Part shown: piece after piece, positions 51,201 through 62,649 of the stretch
Numbering within the stretch: the first letter of the stretch is position 1
Layout of the letters: every line of letters begins with the position of its first letter
NCBI GenBank assembly: GCA_973895155.1
Contig: OZ316891.1
Location: forward strand, 23,002,001 to 23,066,000
From: Marsupella aquatica
Taxonomy: Eukaryota; Marchantiophyta
Direction: 5' to 3'
Length of the DNA stretch: 64,000 bases
Notes under the pieces: generated by a model
Database searches by the model: none
Seen by the model: the letters and a program-made list of their open reading frames with translations, nothing else
Told to the model about the DNA's origin: nothing
Position numbers and translations under genes: made by a program

Positions 51201-54200
51201 CTAATCTAATAATATCTCGTTGAGATCATCCTCATTTGGTGTTCTGGGAGGCTCTTCCTCAATTGCTTCTTGTTCCTCTTTGGTCTCCTTCACGACTTCA
51301 ATTATGTAAGTTGATGTCCCGAGAACACCCAATTGGCCTGCAATTGGTGGTTGAATCTCATGACCTTCAACGCCGTGCCCTTCAATCTGGGATTCTTCAA
51401 ATAAATTCCAGTTTGACTCTAGAGTCATGATCCAGGATTTCACAAAATCAATCTGCGCAAAACTCTTATCGACAGCACAACCCTAGCAAGAATTGAGGAG
51501 CGTAGCAGCTAACATTGATCCGGTTCCACAACAAAGATCTATAACCCAATTCTCTTTCTCAGAGAAATGGGAAACAAACCAAGCCCCCAAACCAACAAGC
51601 TTTTGATACGGGTTCACAACACATCCCAATGGATCAACGGACTTCTTGGTTACACATGGAACCTTGATGATATTGACACAAGACTCATCCGGTTGGAAAT
51701 TTTACATGTTCATGTTTCGAATGCCTTCCTCGCTATAGAAACCCATCGACCAGTTCTCAAAACCCCATGCCAATCGAGCGCCAGCGGGATGCTCATGAAT
51801 GTTAGTCTTCTCCCAGATTCCAGCCTCGACCCCACAGTTGCATACACTCTCAAGTGCAGACATCACCATATGAGTTTGTTGTAGTGAATGGATCACAACA
51901 AACCTCCACTGCTTAGTGGTCATCATCTTTGAAAAACTTGTCACCATATCTAAAACATCCTTTTCTGTGAAGGGCACTTCATCAAACTCCAAACCAGGAG
52001 CATTAAAACCATACGGAATATCCACGACCGCAAGGGTGTAAGCCCTTGGCTCAACAAAAGAATCCAAAATTCGAACATCATCAACATGGAGATAGTAGGG
52101 GAAAGAATCCCCATCAACATTTTTCCATGTTTGTTCCAACGCTTCTATTGTGCCCTGGCCTAAGGACCGGAGCCGATTGTACTTATCGATTGCAGCAAGC
52201 ACAAAATTCTTAAACACAGCTTCAAAAATGTCACGCACATCTACAGTTAGAATAACGTGAGATGAATCCAAAACCCAATAAAAATCTTGCTATGGAGCAC
52301 CATAGCCGATAAATACAATTGCTTAGAAACCTACAATGGAATGCTACAGCCGATAAAAATCTCACGGTCAGAGGAATGCTTACTGCGTCACTCAATTTCT
52401 CCGCCCATATGCCAAGGACCGAGACATCTGTTTCAATGAGAAACATTTCTCTGCACGTTGCCCAATCTGGCTAACCAGATATCTGCAAAAATAGTTTCTT
52501 CACCTTGGCAAGCTTTTTCAGCTTCTCACCTTCCTTGTGCATTTTATCCAAAGTGATCACCTTCCCAATAACCCTATTCAAGAGACGCTTGACGTGCTCC
52601 TTATTTGCCAGTCCTTGTAGACCTCGAAATGAATTTAAGTTGAGGTCCCCAACAAGTTTATTCATTTTAATCTCCCTTACCGTCAAAGGTTTTACCTTTC
52701 CTTTTGCGTTCGTTGTTGCCACAATTTTTTTGGGTTGTCCTGAGACAACACCCTTCTCCCACATCTGGGAAATTTGCTCCTAAAGATCCCAAAGTTCACC
52801 TGTTTGGAAAGCAATTTGGAAAGCTGGGTCATGTTTGGCCATGGAGTCACAAACGCCTGGCGTGTAATCCATCATGCATTCCTGACAACATGCTTTGCGA
52901 ACATCTTTAGTCAAGCCCACACCCATTTCAAGGTAAATATTGTGACAAGCACAAACTGGGTCAATGTGACTCATGTTCTTCCGACACTCCTGGTCATAAT
53001 TATGCTGGAAGCCCAACTTTTGGACCTCGGATATTGTAAGCCTAGCGTAAACCCAAGCTTCCAGCTCACCATAAATTTGTTTGCTGTATATTTTATACAA
53101 CTTGGACTTTGCCCGAGCACCATGATTCCCTCCAATAAATAATTCTATACTTCCATACCCTTAACTTCAAGATGTCCCAATCTGCGGGTGTGGGACAATC
53201 CTTTGGATCCACACACAACACGAACGGGGCACTGAAGTTTATGGGGTTTTTCATGAGAAGTATCTTGATATTCTCCACATGCAATCTATCCACTGGTCTA
53301 ATCAAAGTTGACAAATCCCCCTCCTCATCAAATATCAGATTGTTGACATGCAGAAGGACAGTTGTCCTTTGCACCCTTCGTTGCATCAATAGACTGAGCT
53401 CTGCTTTGATGGCGTCAATCTCATACATCAAAAGAGCTGTCTCCTCCTCCTGATCAGCCTACAAAAGCGTTGCAAATTCAATTAAGCAAAAAAACAACGA
53501 TATTTTTATCGGAATCCGCATTTGTCTACAAAAGCGTTTTGAATTCAATTAAGGAAAGAAACTGCAAGATTTTTATCAGAATCCGCATTTGTCTACAAAA
53601 ACATTTTGAATTCATTAAGGAAAGAAACTACGAGATGTTTATCAAAGTCCGCATTTATTCTACAAAGCTAAACGATGCGAATTCAATAAAGGAAAGAAAC
53701 AGCAAGATTTTTATCAGATTCCTTATTTGTTCAACAATACTAAATGACATAATACTTACCAATGGCATCGTAGGAACCACAATGGGAACTGAAGGAATTG
53801 ATGTATTAGACGGAGCTCTATCTACTTCTGGAGCCACCTTTTCACTCCAGCCAGTCCTCTTCCTCTTTGTGCTAAGTCTAGAACCAGATGGCCCGGATCC
53901 CTCGGATCCTTTACTTTTGCTTGGATTAACGGACGGTGCTTCTGAAGCACGTCCTTGACGGTTGCCCCAGCCCCTCCCACTACTGCCAGTTTCCTGGCTC
54001 CTCTTCCCACTGTCTGAAGTTCCCACGACATCTCCCCTACTGCTACCTCTCCCTTTCCCTCTTCCACTTCCCGAAACCCGACCAGAAGTTGTGGGTTCAT
54101 CCACGTCAATATGTGTAGAGGTTTGTAATGGTTCTTTACGGCCCGACCTTTTATCGGCATAAGAACCACAGCTGCCGCTTGAACCAGGTTTCTTGAAAAC

Positions 54201-54744
54201 AATTTTCCGGACAGGTTTGAACTCTTCACTTACAAGTCTCTTGTACTCTGCGTTCACCTTTGGTAGCATGATTGCATCACAATCTTGGACATACTGGCAC
54301 ACCCAAGCCGAACCCATAACATTCATCTCTCTTGGTGTCCAAACTTTGGCGACAAGGGGATCTTCTGGATAAAAGTCAATCAATTTCTCATCAAAGTTTT
54401 CTAGAGTAACAATGACAGATGTGAAACCCTTGCGCCCGCACATTGTCAAGACACTAAGGCCCTCTGTCAACACTTTTCCCTCCCCGTGGCCAACCATGAA
54501 CTTGACGATCACAGCAATCACAAGGCCATACGAAACATTAACCTTTGCCAATTTTTGCAACTGGACCCAAAGGATTGAGGTAGCACAATCTTGGAAACCC
54601 GTGGACTGTAATCTGGCGTCACGGAAGTACCATGGCTTCTTGATACACTTGACCTCTTCACAAATGTCTTCACTCATCCAAATTTGTGAGGCTTGTCATC
54701 AGACTTTCAGCCTCGGCAGATCCACTCTTTCCACTAGCAGCCAT
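51201..54744 (-). pseudogene. Gene D: ParB-like domain fused to a beta-class DNA amino-methyltransferase domain
   Basis: Exons 54744-53760, 53460-52384 and 52289-51201 (donors GTAAGT and GTAAGC, acceptors TTGTAG and CCATAG, all phase 0); about 1,050 codons. Exon 1: unrecognised head (KKPWYFRDARLQ, VTLENFDEKLIDFYP), then an Arg/Gly/Ser-rich linker with STKRKR. Exon 2: ParB-like region (DRLHVENIKILLMKNP, then ELFIGGNHGARAKSKL at ~53120) and a Cys/His cluster (CRKN...CACH...CCQEC). Exon 3: motif IV VVDIPYGF (~52010), then WVIDLCCGTGS (motif I, ~51520), then an acidic tail. The IV-before-I order is that of N4-cytosine/N6-adenine methyltransferases. DIPY replaces DPPY. Damage: frameshifts near 54680 and 53155; stops at 52780, 52471, 51702 and 51483. 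Confidence 0.65.
53465..53755. repeat. ~61-bp tandem repeat filling intron 1 of gene D
   Basis: Four to five units of AATTCAATTAAGGAAAGAAAC, a GCAAGATTTTTATCAGA-type block and TCCGCATTTGTCTACAAA. They occupy almost the whole 299-bp intron, including the acceptor side. Confidence 0.8.
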
Positions 54745-54960
54745 GGCAAAGTTTGCAAATAAACAAATTCCAATGCAAAAAGCGATAAAATTATTGCCGC
54801 CAATCTCATAGCACATGTGGAAACAAAATCTCATAACACATAAGGACAAGAGACCCACAATGCAGACGACCGATAAAATTATCGCAAAAGTGGTCCAAAC
54901 AAAAAGTGAGCCTTCTTTAAATTGACAACTGAGTGTACACGTGATAATGTGCCTAATCAA

Positions 54961-55652
54961 TCATCCCACCCAAGATCTTAGCTTATTGGGCCATTGGGGT
55001 ATATGAGTGATCCTATGATCATAGGCCCACAGCCAATGAAAATCTGTGGCACCAGTCTCAGGATTAACTACAGCTACTGAATAGCGGCATGACGGAACGT
55101 CACAACAGGCATTTGTGCAACACTGACACATCTCACCATTGTCAAGGACATTTGTCCATAAACAAGATACATAAACTAACCTAGATAATGCACAAAGAGG
55201 CCAAGGGGGGAGTTGACAAGTCCTGTACAAATATAACTTCCCACCAGTGTCAATCAAAAACTTGGTGGCAAGAGGATTGTCCAGCTGGTCAATCACATCC
55301 TGAATCTCATTGAATGCTCTACGTCTGTTGTGGGCATAGAATTCTGGTTCATAAGCAGGATTGCCCTTCACAACATGACAACAGTGCAATATAAAACATT
55401 TTACTACACCGGTTTAAGAAAGAGCAAGATAATTCTTCTAGAAAATGCAACATATCTATCCCACCGGATATAAATTTCTCCCCCTACCTGGCCTACGTAG
55501 AAGTGATATGTGTTATTATAAAACGGTTTTGCTACCAGCCTGCAAATATTTAATAATAGTGATTTATCCAACCTCCTTAGCTGGTCCATCATGGCGCCAT
55601 TCCCCCATTCCGGAGGATCCACAAAGGGTACAAAAATGCATCGCTTGAGCAT
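54961..55652 (-). CDS. Gene E: small Cys-rich protein, two exons, unknown
   Basis: Exon 1 is from 55652 (MLKRCIFVPF) to about 55494 (FYVGQ, donor GTAGGG). Exon 2 is from about 55360 (GNPAYEPEFYAHNRRRAF) to the stop at 54961. Exon 2 includes a dense cysteine cluster CQCCTNACCDVPSC, then FHWLWAYDHRITHIPQW. I do not recognise the family. It lies head-to-tail with gene D, 217 bp upstream on the same strand, and could be a lost 5' part of it or an independent gene. The acceptor for exon 2 is not certain. Confidence 0.4.
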
Positions 55653-57280
55653 GGCTTGATCAGCGAATAGAAATCAGGAATACATTTTGGAGAACATACT
55701 CATTACAATTCTACAAGTTTCATCCAACTTTACAGTACCTTGTATAACGTGCTGTGAAGCCAATGCACTTGTCAACTGATTGTCCGTAGAGGCGCAAAAA
55801 ATTACACTCTGGACCACACAACCCGAAGTCAGGCGAGGCAGGGTCATTTACATTCAAAGTGTTTCTTTACAAGCACTTCTCAAGCAAACCTTATCTAAGC
55901 ACCCAAAACAATTGACTACTAAATCGACCAAAGGAATGAGGAGTGCGATAAATTTATCGGATGTTCGCAGCAATGCCTCATCGGTACGGAATCGGGCTAA
56001 ACGAGAGAAAAGTATGTTCCAAATCGAGAAAACTATGATAGAGAAAACGGAATCGGGCTAAACGAGAAGTGTGTCACTGGCACTTCTCGGTCGGTCCAAA
56101 ATTGTGTTATTCCACTCAGGCCAGCCATCAATAGATGTTGAAGAGCAGGTCAAAGTTTAACTTCAAGAGATATTGGCAAGAGCTTCTGAAGAGTGTGACG
56201 AATTGTGGGTAATGATCCTCCTTTTGATATAGATTCAATGTTTCAAAATGATGAGAATGAGGCAGATCCACCCTCTGCTAAGATCAGGGCTGAGGACACA
56301 CCTACAGCAGGGCATCCTATATAAATCCTGTCCCTCTACAAGGGTCTTTAGAAGAAGCCATGAGACCCTTATGGATAATTCATGGCTTTTTGAATCTCCA
56401 ATTTTGCATTGCAGCCTGCCAGGACCTCGTGATTTTTTTCAGAGGGTTTACCAGTTTTGTGATTTAGGCAGGCAACCACAGGATTGAAAACCATGCCGAT
56501 AAACAGATTGAATGTGCTTGCAAACACAAAGACTGTGATGACATTGGCAAGATCAGAGGAACTATCTTAACCATTTTGACATCCCAAATGACATCGCGGT
56601 CTAGCTAGTTACTCCAAAGCTTCCATGGGGGGATATGCAAAACCGATGTGCAGTTAGTCGTAGCTGGCAACAAGCAGTTCAAACTCACTAGATCTACGAT
56701 GCTAGAGTTTGATCTTGCTTAAGATATGGATTTGTTGTCATCGATGGTTTCTATCATCAGGATGCAAGAAAGATACTCCATTGGGACCCTCTAGGTGTGG
56801 TAAAAAGAAGCACGATGCCTCGAGCGGCACATTTTGTTCAAAGAACACTGCTCTCCATCCCTTGCTTCCGCTGCATCCTAACTACAGCCTTCCCAAGACT
56901 GAACAGGGCAAAATAACGTGCGAAGACCCCTGAATCTTGCCTGAATCTTGAGAAGTTGTTCCATCAGAGTTCTATTGACATTTCTATTGCAAAAATTGTA
57001 TCGAATCCCCATCCGATTGTGGCTCTTGAAACTTTCTTCAAAGGCCTCGACTAAAGACAAATTGTGGACTGTGCACCAAGACTATGGGTCAAACAATAGA
57101 CCGTAACTTGGACGCAACTATACTCCCCCCTCGGAGTAACGTGCCCCCCCCCTCCCTCGTGCATAATTTCAAAATACCAAGAAAGCCAGAGTATTTCAAA
57201 TACCAAGAAAGTACCAATATAGGCAACAATACCATGCTACGCTCGTGAAGCATTTGAAATGCCAAGAAAGTACTTACCTG
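55653..57280. other. Intergenic DNA with gene relics
   Basis: CGATAAATTTATCG palindrome at 55946-55959. Direct repeat ACGGAATCGGGCTAAACGAG at about 55986 and 56047. Short open frames at 56709-56933 (plus) and 57060-56878 (minus) look like exon debris, with no recognisable domain. A (C)n/CTCCC run lies at 57125-57160. Confidence 0.4.
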
Positions 57281-57654
57281 GCTACCATAGAGGACAAGAG
57301 TAAGAAGTCTTTCAGTCAAATGTGATCCAGTTGTATAACCGTATTAGATCTCCCTCTCATCTTGGCCACACAATCACAAATACATCTCCACCATTCCATG
57401 GTCCTTTTTGGTCCTCCCTTTGTATTAGTACCTTTCATAAAGTATTGATGAGTATGACATAGTTGGGACCAAATAATACCCAGTCTAGCTTGCTTTGAGC
57501 CATCATTGGCCAAGTGCCTTAGAGGATTACAAGGAGGACAAATCTGGAGACCTCCTTGAAGGATTATATTGGGCTGCAACGAGGCCAATTTTTCAATCTC
57601 TTTTGGACTTTGAAGCATTTCTCGCAGGTTACTTAGAACCCAAAAAAGTCTCAA
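57281..57654 (-). pseudogene. Exon of an unrecognised conserved-looking gene
   Basis: One clean exon: FWVLSNLREMLQSPKEIEKL, then GGLQICPPCNPLRHLANDGS, then RTMEWWRCICDCVAKMRG, ending LKDFLLLSSMVA before a GTAAGTAC donor at about 57277. A TGA at 57316-57318 replaces what looks like Trp or Arg in LDHI*LKD. Composition is that of an ordinary globular host protein rather than a transposon. Flanking exons are not recognised in order, so this is probably a captured or relic exon. Confidence 0.4.
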
Positions 57655-57949
57655 TTGCTAGATTTCAAGGAGCTGAAGATGACCAAGAGTGAAAATATTA
57701 TCAATTTTAGAACGTCTAGCGGATACTTGAAAGGAGATTCTAAGGAGTAACTTTTGTAGTTTTGAAGAGGTGTAATATGTATCGTAAACTTTTCCTGATT
57801 CATCTGCAAGCATCTGGCTAAGTTGCTATCTGTGGGTCTATTTTCAATAGAATGAAATCTTATCGTTGGCTTCTAGACGTGTCTGCTAACTAAGGATTTC
57901 GCAACTGCCTTTGGTGCCCTTGGGTTATCAAATGTGGTGGATGACGACT

Positions 57950-58095
57950 TTGGTGTAAGAGATCATGGCGGCGGCTTTTGCTATTTTAGCAAAAGCCCCA
58001 CTTACGCAACATCTCCTAATCGTGACTGCTCAAAAAGAATAGACTTGAAGCGTCCTTGGTGTAAGAGATCATGGCGGCGGCTGTTGCTATGAGGA
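57950..58095. repeat. ~108-bp direct duplication with a strong hairpin
   Basis: GTAAGAGATCATGGCGGCGG begins at about 57954 and again at about 58060. The first copy continues into an 11-bp-arm hairpin (57973-57997): GGCTTTTGCTA, TTT, TAGCAAAAGCC. Confidence 0.75.
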
Positions 58096-58472
58096 TCAAG
58101 TTGCGCTAGTGGGGTCGAGGGGAAGATCTAGCCAATTGAGAGAGCTGCCATTCACAGAATTTGTTCTCTCTGGTGTACTGTGCAAGGGGCAGCAAGCGCA
58201 ATCTAAGAAGGATGCGAAGGGCAAGATAAGCACAAGCCTTGACATTGAACAATTGAATCGCCAATTGCAAGCCTGATTGCAGGTAAGAAGATTCATTGAC
58301 CTTTCAGGTCTGATTCTCAATGTCACTCGTTGCCAACAAATTCACTTTAATTTCAGCTGTGTACTGGTTAGTTTTCAGGTACCGGTTGTTGTAGTTGTCA
58401 AACACTAAAGCATTTGGTGTGTTGGCCTAATGCAAATTATTGGAGTTTGAGATTTAGGGTAGCCCAAGCTAG

Positions 58473-58750
58473 TTGAGTAGCGTCATGCCAATTTCATCCC
58501 ACTCTTTGCAAGAATTAGAAGCTACAGCCAAGAAGCAGCAACGCAATCTCAGAAGAAGGGAGCAAAGAGCAGGACAAGTAGTGAACCAATTGAAAATTGA
58601 TGCCAAACAAGTTATAGAAGCTGCAAACACAGAGGCAGAGAAGTTGCTTCAGCAAGCATGAGATGAAGCTAGAGTCTTCAAGGAGCAGGAACCCCAATTT
58701 AAGGAAAACCAAACTTTGGAAATTCCAAAAATCACTAAATATTATTATTT
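58473..58750 (+). pseudogene. Short coiled-coil ORF fragment
   Basis: MSSVMPISSH, then a Gln/Arg/Lys/Glu-rich helix (LEATAKKQQRNLRRREQRAG, KQVIEAANTEAEKLLQQA). A TGA at 58659-58661 is followed in frame by DEARVFKEQEPQ, so the helix continued originally. Unknown function. It directly abuts the Copia element. Confidence 0.4.
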
Positions 58751-58770
58751 TAATAAAAAGGGGGCAACAT

Positions 58771-59057
58771 GACGCGTGGTTGTGCGTGAAACCCTGAAAA
58801 TGACTGCAACATCACATTTTAACCAATCCAACTTGACGGGACCAAGAGACATGCTCACGCGAATAGTAACAATAGAGAAATAAATCTTTGAGATCCTTTA
58901 TATATGATAACTGTTAAACATCACAATAACTCCAACTGTTTTACTCATCCAATTCCTTCATATACATAGTTGGTTGTCTAGGTGGTTGGTTGTATAACTT
59001 TCATGGGTTAGGGGTTTAGTCCTAACCGTAGGTAGACTTGTTCTAGGGGTTGCAACA
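58771..59057 (-). repeat. Copia 3' LTR (approximate)
   Basis: The start TGTTGCAACCCC at 59057 follows the polypurine tract CCAAGGGGGAG (59058-59068). The other end is set at CGCGTCA (58771), the last CA before flanking AT-rich sequence. The 5' LTR is not available to confirm it. A TATATAAAG on the minus strand near 58895-58903 is a likely promoter. The flank reads TGTTGCCCCC, resembling the LTR start, so the end may be off. Confidence 0.6.
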
Positions 59058-59672
59058 CTCCCCCTTGGATACATCTTTGTTATAGAGAAGATGTAGACAT
59101 TTAAAGTCTACCTTGGCTATCTATTGGGGAATTGAGTTGTCTTCTAGTTTATTGTATGGTAGGGGTATAGTATCATGATAAAAGGAAGGTGGGGTGTAAC
59201 CTCATTAAAACCTCCCCTCCTTTCTTGTGGGAGGAAAGAGTGTTACCACCCGTCCCTTAGTTGAGTCAGGTTTGTCTAAGTAAGTGTAAATGTATAAAAT
59301 TGTCTTAACCTAAATGTTATTGGAAATTGTTTGGTAGTGTAAGGTGGGTTGTAGTTTGTAGGGTTGTCGTTGCAGTCGATTAGGTTGGTGTTGTGTTGTA
59401 GTGGTTTTGGTTGTCACGGAGGTGCTGCATCGATCGTCTTTGTGTATGATATTGTTGTCTGCTTCTGCGGAGTTGATGTAATCACCATATCAGTGATTCA
59501 TGAAGTCTGTGTTGGTCTTCTGGTGAGTTGATCGGTGGCGCGGTGAGCTGGATTGTTGATTGGTGATGCTGGTCGATTTGAGTGTAGTGCCGCAGTTGGA
59601 TCTTCGGGGAGTAGTGTCATCTGTCTGGGAGCTGGAGGTAAGTGCGCGCTCCCCCTGAGTCTTGGAAGGTCT

Positions 59673-61480
59673 TTATGTGGTTCGCTTATCCTGTGACAGT
59701 TCAGAAAGGCTATGCATTCCAAGTAATCGGATTAGTGCCTTATGTAGTACTGGAGGTAGAGATTTTGTGAAGAGGTCTGCAGCGTTCTTCGAACTTGGGA
59801 TCCATTGGACGTTAATTGTGTCGCCATGTTGTTCCTGTGTAAAGAAATTTTTTGGGGAAATGTGTTTTGTCTTGTCACCTTTGATGAATCCTGCAGAAAT
59901 TTGTTCTATGCATGGTCTGTTATCTTCGTAGATGACAGTAGGGGAGTTGAGTTTAGGTTTACCTATGGTTTCTTGAAGGTAATTGATTACATTGCGTAAC
60001 CAGATGCACTCGCGGCTCGCCTCGTAGAGTGCAATTATTCCTGAGTGATTTGAAGAAGTGGTGGTAAGTGTTTGTTTTGTGCTTCGCCACGAGATAGCTG
60101 TAGGTCCAATCAGAAAGACGTATCCTTCTGAGATTTGGCGTCCGCAATGTCGGATAAGTATCCAGCATCAGCATAGCCCGTTAGCGTGATGTCTGCTTTG
60201 TTGTAGTAGAATAATCCAAGATCAATGGTGCCATTGAGGTAACGGAATATACGTTTAACCCCGTTCGAGTGTTGGATCGTGGGTTGTGAGCTATACCTGG
60301 CTAGCAGGTTGACTGCGAAAGCAATGTCAGGTCGAGTCTGTGAAGATAAGAATAGGAGTGCGCCAATAGCCGATAAGTATGGCTTCTCGGAGCCAAGCAG
60401 TGGCTCCTCTTCATTTCTTTTCCGGAAAATGTCTTTATCTCTGTCGAGAGAACGTATGTCCATTGGTGACTTGACTGCCTTTTCGTTATGCATATTGAAT
60501 TTCTTTAGCATTTTGCGTGTATATGTAGATTGGTGGAGTAGTACTCCGTGTGGTAGGTATTTGAATTGCAATCCGAGGCAGAATGTAGTTCTGCCTAAAT
60601 CTTTGATCTCGAACACCTTGTTCAGTTGTTTGATTGTATCTTGCAGGATCCTTGGTGTTCCAAATAAATTCAAGTCGTCCACGTATATTGCTACTATGAT
60701 GATCTCTTGTCTTTCTTGTTTGATGAATAAGCATGGTGAAAGGTCTGAAGTTTTGAAACCCATTGCCATCATCTCTAACTTAAAATGTCTGTACCAGGTA
60801 TGCCCACTCTGTTTGAGTCCATACATGGATCTGAGGACTTGGACAGCAAATTGGTTCCGAGCAGTAAGTATTTTCGGATCTATTCCCTGTGTAGCAGGGG
60901 CCTTCCAAGAGATTGCTTTGGCGGTAGTGAGTAGCACTTTCTTGTTTGTGTGGCCAAAAGGGCCTTCATTCTTGGTGGGAGCGTTTTGTAGTCTGTGCTC
61001 CCCCTGAATATGGTAATGAACTCTGGTTAGTAATTCAGGAGGGGCTTCCATGTAAATAATGGTATCAAGATGTCCATATAGATAAGCAGTGACTATGTCA
61101 AGTTGATGCATTGTCAATTTATGATGTATTGCGAATGCTATCAAGTATCTATATGTGATCACGTCCATGACAGGTGAGTAGGTCAGGTCGTAATCTCTGT
61201 CGGGTATCTGGGTAAATCCTTTGGCCACTAGTCGTGCCTTGTATCTGACTTTTTTGCCTTCTGCATTCCTCTTTTTGACAAATGTCCATTTGCATCCGGT
61301 GAGGTGGGTATCAGGAGTTACTGGCGTTATTGGTCCGAATACTTGTCGGGAAATCAGGGAGTCCAGTTCTGAATTGACTGCCTTCTGCCATTCCTACCAA
61401 TCATGTTGTTTTCTCGCTTCTACTATGGTTAAGGGATCAGGTGAGTCCTCCATCATTGCTGTTGATATTTGGAATGCAAA
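59673..61480 (-). pseudogene. Copia reverse transcriptase and RNase H
   Basis: Reverse transcriptase: KWTFVKKRNAEG, YKARLVAKGFTQ, QLDIVTAYLYGHLD and the catalytic IYVDDLNLFG (about 60680). RNase H: YEDNRPCIEQISAGFIKGD, TKHISPK, WIPSSKNAADLFTKSLP, then GMHSL before the stop at 59673. The frame shifts near 60125, and a TAG near 61395 lies at the amino edge. The RNase H residue usually Glu in the (S/N)xxE motif appears as Gly (NHSGIIAL), so RNase H may already have been damaged. The protein copies element RNA into DNA. Confidence 0.9.
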
Positions 61481-61542
61481 TGTGTTGTCTGGTATTGTGG
61501 TGGGTCTATAGTGGATTTTGCCTGTGTAGTTGTAGTTAATGG

Positions 61543-62649
61543 CTATTTCTTTGTCGGGGTGGTCTGTTGGGCCCTCCTCTGGCGAGGGTTTTTATCTGTG
61601 GCTCCAGGAGGTCTTCCTCTTTTCTTGCATGGTTCAATGCTTGTGGCTGGTTGGTGGTCCATATTGATTCTAGATGGTGCGTTGGTAGCTGGGTTATGGG
61701 ATCTGGTCACTTTGGCAACATCTGCAAATGCATCGGGTAATTCTTCCATTACTCGAGTAAGGTGTAGTATTCGTTGTACCTCTGTATCTGTTTGGGAAGT
61801 TCTGGGGTCATTCCAGAATTGGGAGTTGATTTGCCAGGCTAGTTTAGTGGCAGGTTCTGATGTTTTTGGTGTGGTGTTTAAGGCTGGGAATACTGTCTCA
61901 TAAAAGTGGCAATCGGCAAATCTAGCTTTATATACGTCAGCAGTTGTAGGTTCTAAGTATCTAATAATGGATGTGGAGTCAAAACCTATGTAGATCCCCT
62001 TCTGCCTCTGGGGTCCCAGTTTAGTCCTCTTGGGTCCCATTATGGGGACCAGGACCTGGCAACCGAATGTTTGGAGGTGTGCCAGATTAGGTGAGATGCC
62101 AAATGCAAGGTGGTATGGGGAGCTCGTGTTAAAAGCAGATGGCCTGTATCTAAGGAGTGAAGCTGCATGTAGGATGGCGTGGCCCCAGGCAGATGATGGG
62201 AGACTGGTTTGCATGAGGAGTGGTCGAGCTATTGTCTGTAGACGTTTAATGAGGGATTCTGCAATCCCATTTTGGAAATGAACGTAGGCTATAGGGTATT
62301 CAACCTCAATCCCAGATGCGATGCAGAAGTCATCGAATGTCTGTGATGTGAATTCTCCCACGTTGTCTACTCTTAATGTTTTGATGGGGTGGTCGGGAAA
62401 TTGTGCTTTTAGGCGCAAGATATGGGCTAAGAGTTGGGAGAAGACTAAGTTGCGTGTTGAGAGGAGGGAGACCTGGGACCATTTTGATGCGGCGTCAATG
62501 GTAGCTAAGAAGAACCTGAAGGGTCCGCTTGGGGGATCGACAGGGCCGCATACATCCGCATGTATTCGCTCAAGGAATTTGGGGATATTCTTGTCTGTTT
62601 TGGATGGGAAGGTCTCATTGTGAGTTTTCCCTGTGAGCATGCTAGGCAA
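61543..62649 (-). pseudogene. Copia integrase
   Basis: Integrase core with the DDE set visible: HADVCGP (D), LRVDNVGEF (D; usual form DNAGEF) and NGIAESLIKR (E). Then comes the typical tail PYHLAFGISPNLAHLQTFGC and KGIYIGFDSTS. It joins the gag-protease frame by a one-base shift near 62640 (SQGK repeated in both frames). C-terminal to about 61640 it becomes basic and low in complexity (KKRGRPPGATDK), an AT-hook-like stretch. The protein inserts cDNA into the genome. Confidence 0.9.

Noticed and set aside
51201-54744. Bacterial contamination as source of the methyltransferase-like gene.
   Set aside because: Two phase-consistent introns with standard splice sites, and neighbouring plant-type transposons.
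12181-58661. Reassignment of UGA to an amino acid, suggested by many in-frame TGA codons.
   Set aside because: TGA also ends intact frames (F-box-like 2 at 28179), and TAG and TAA interrupt other genes at similar places. CGA-to-TGA decay explains the pattern without a code change.
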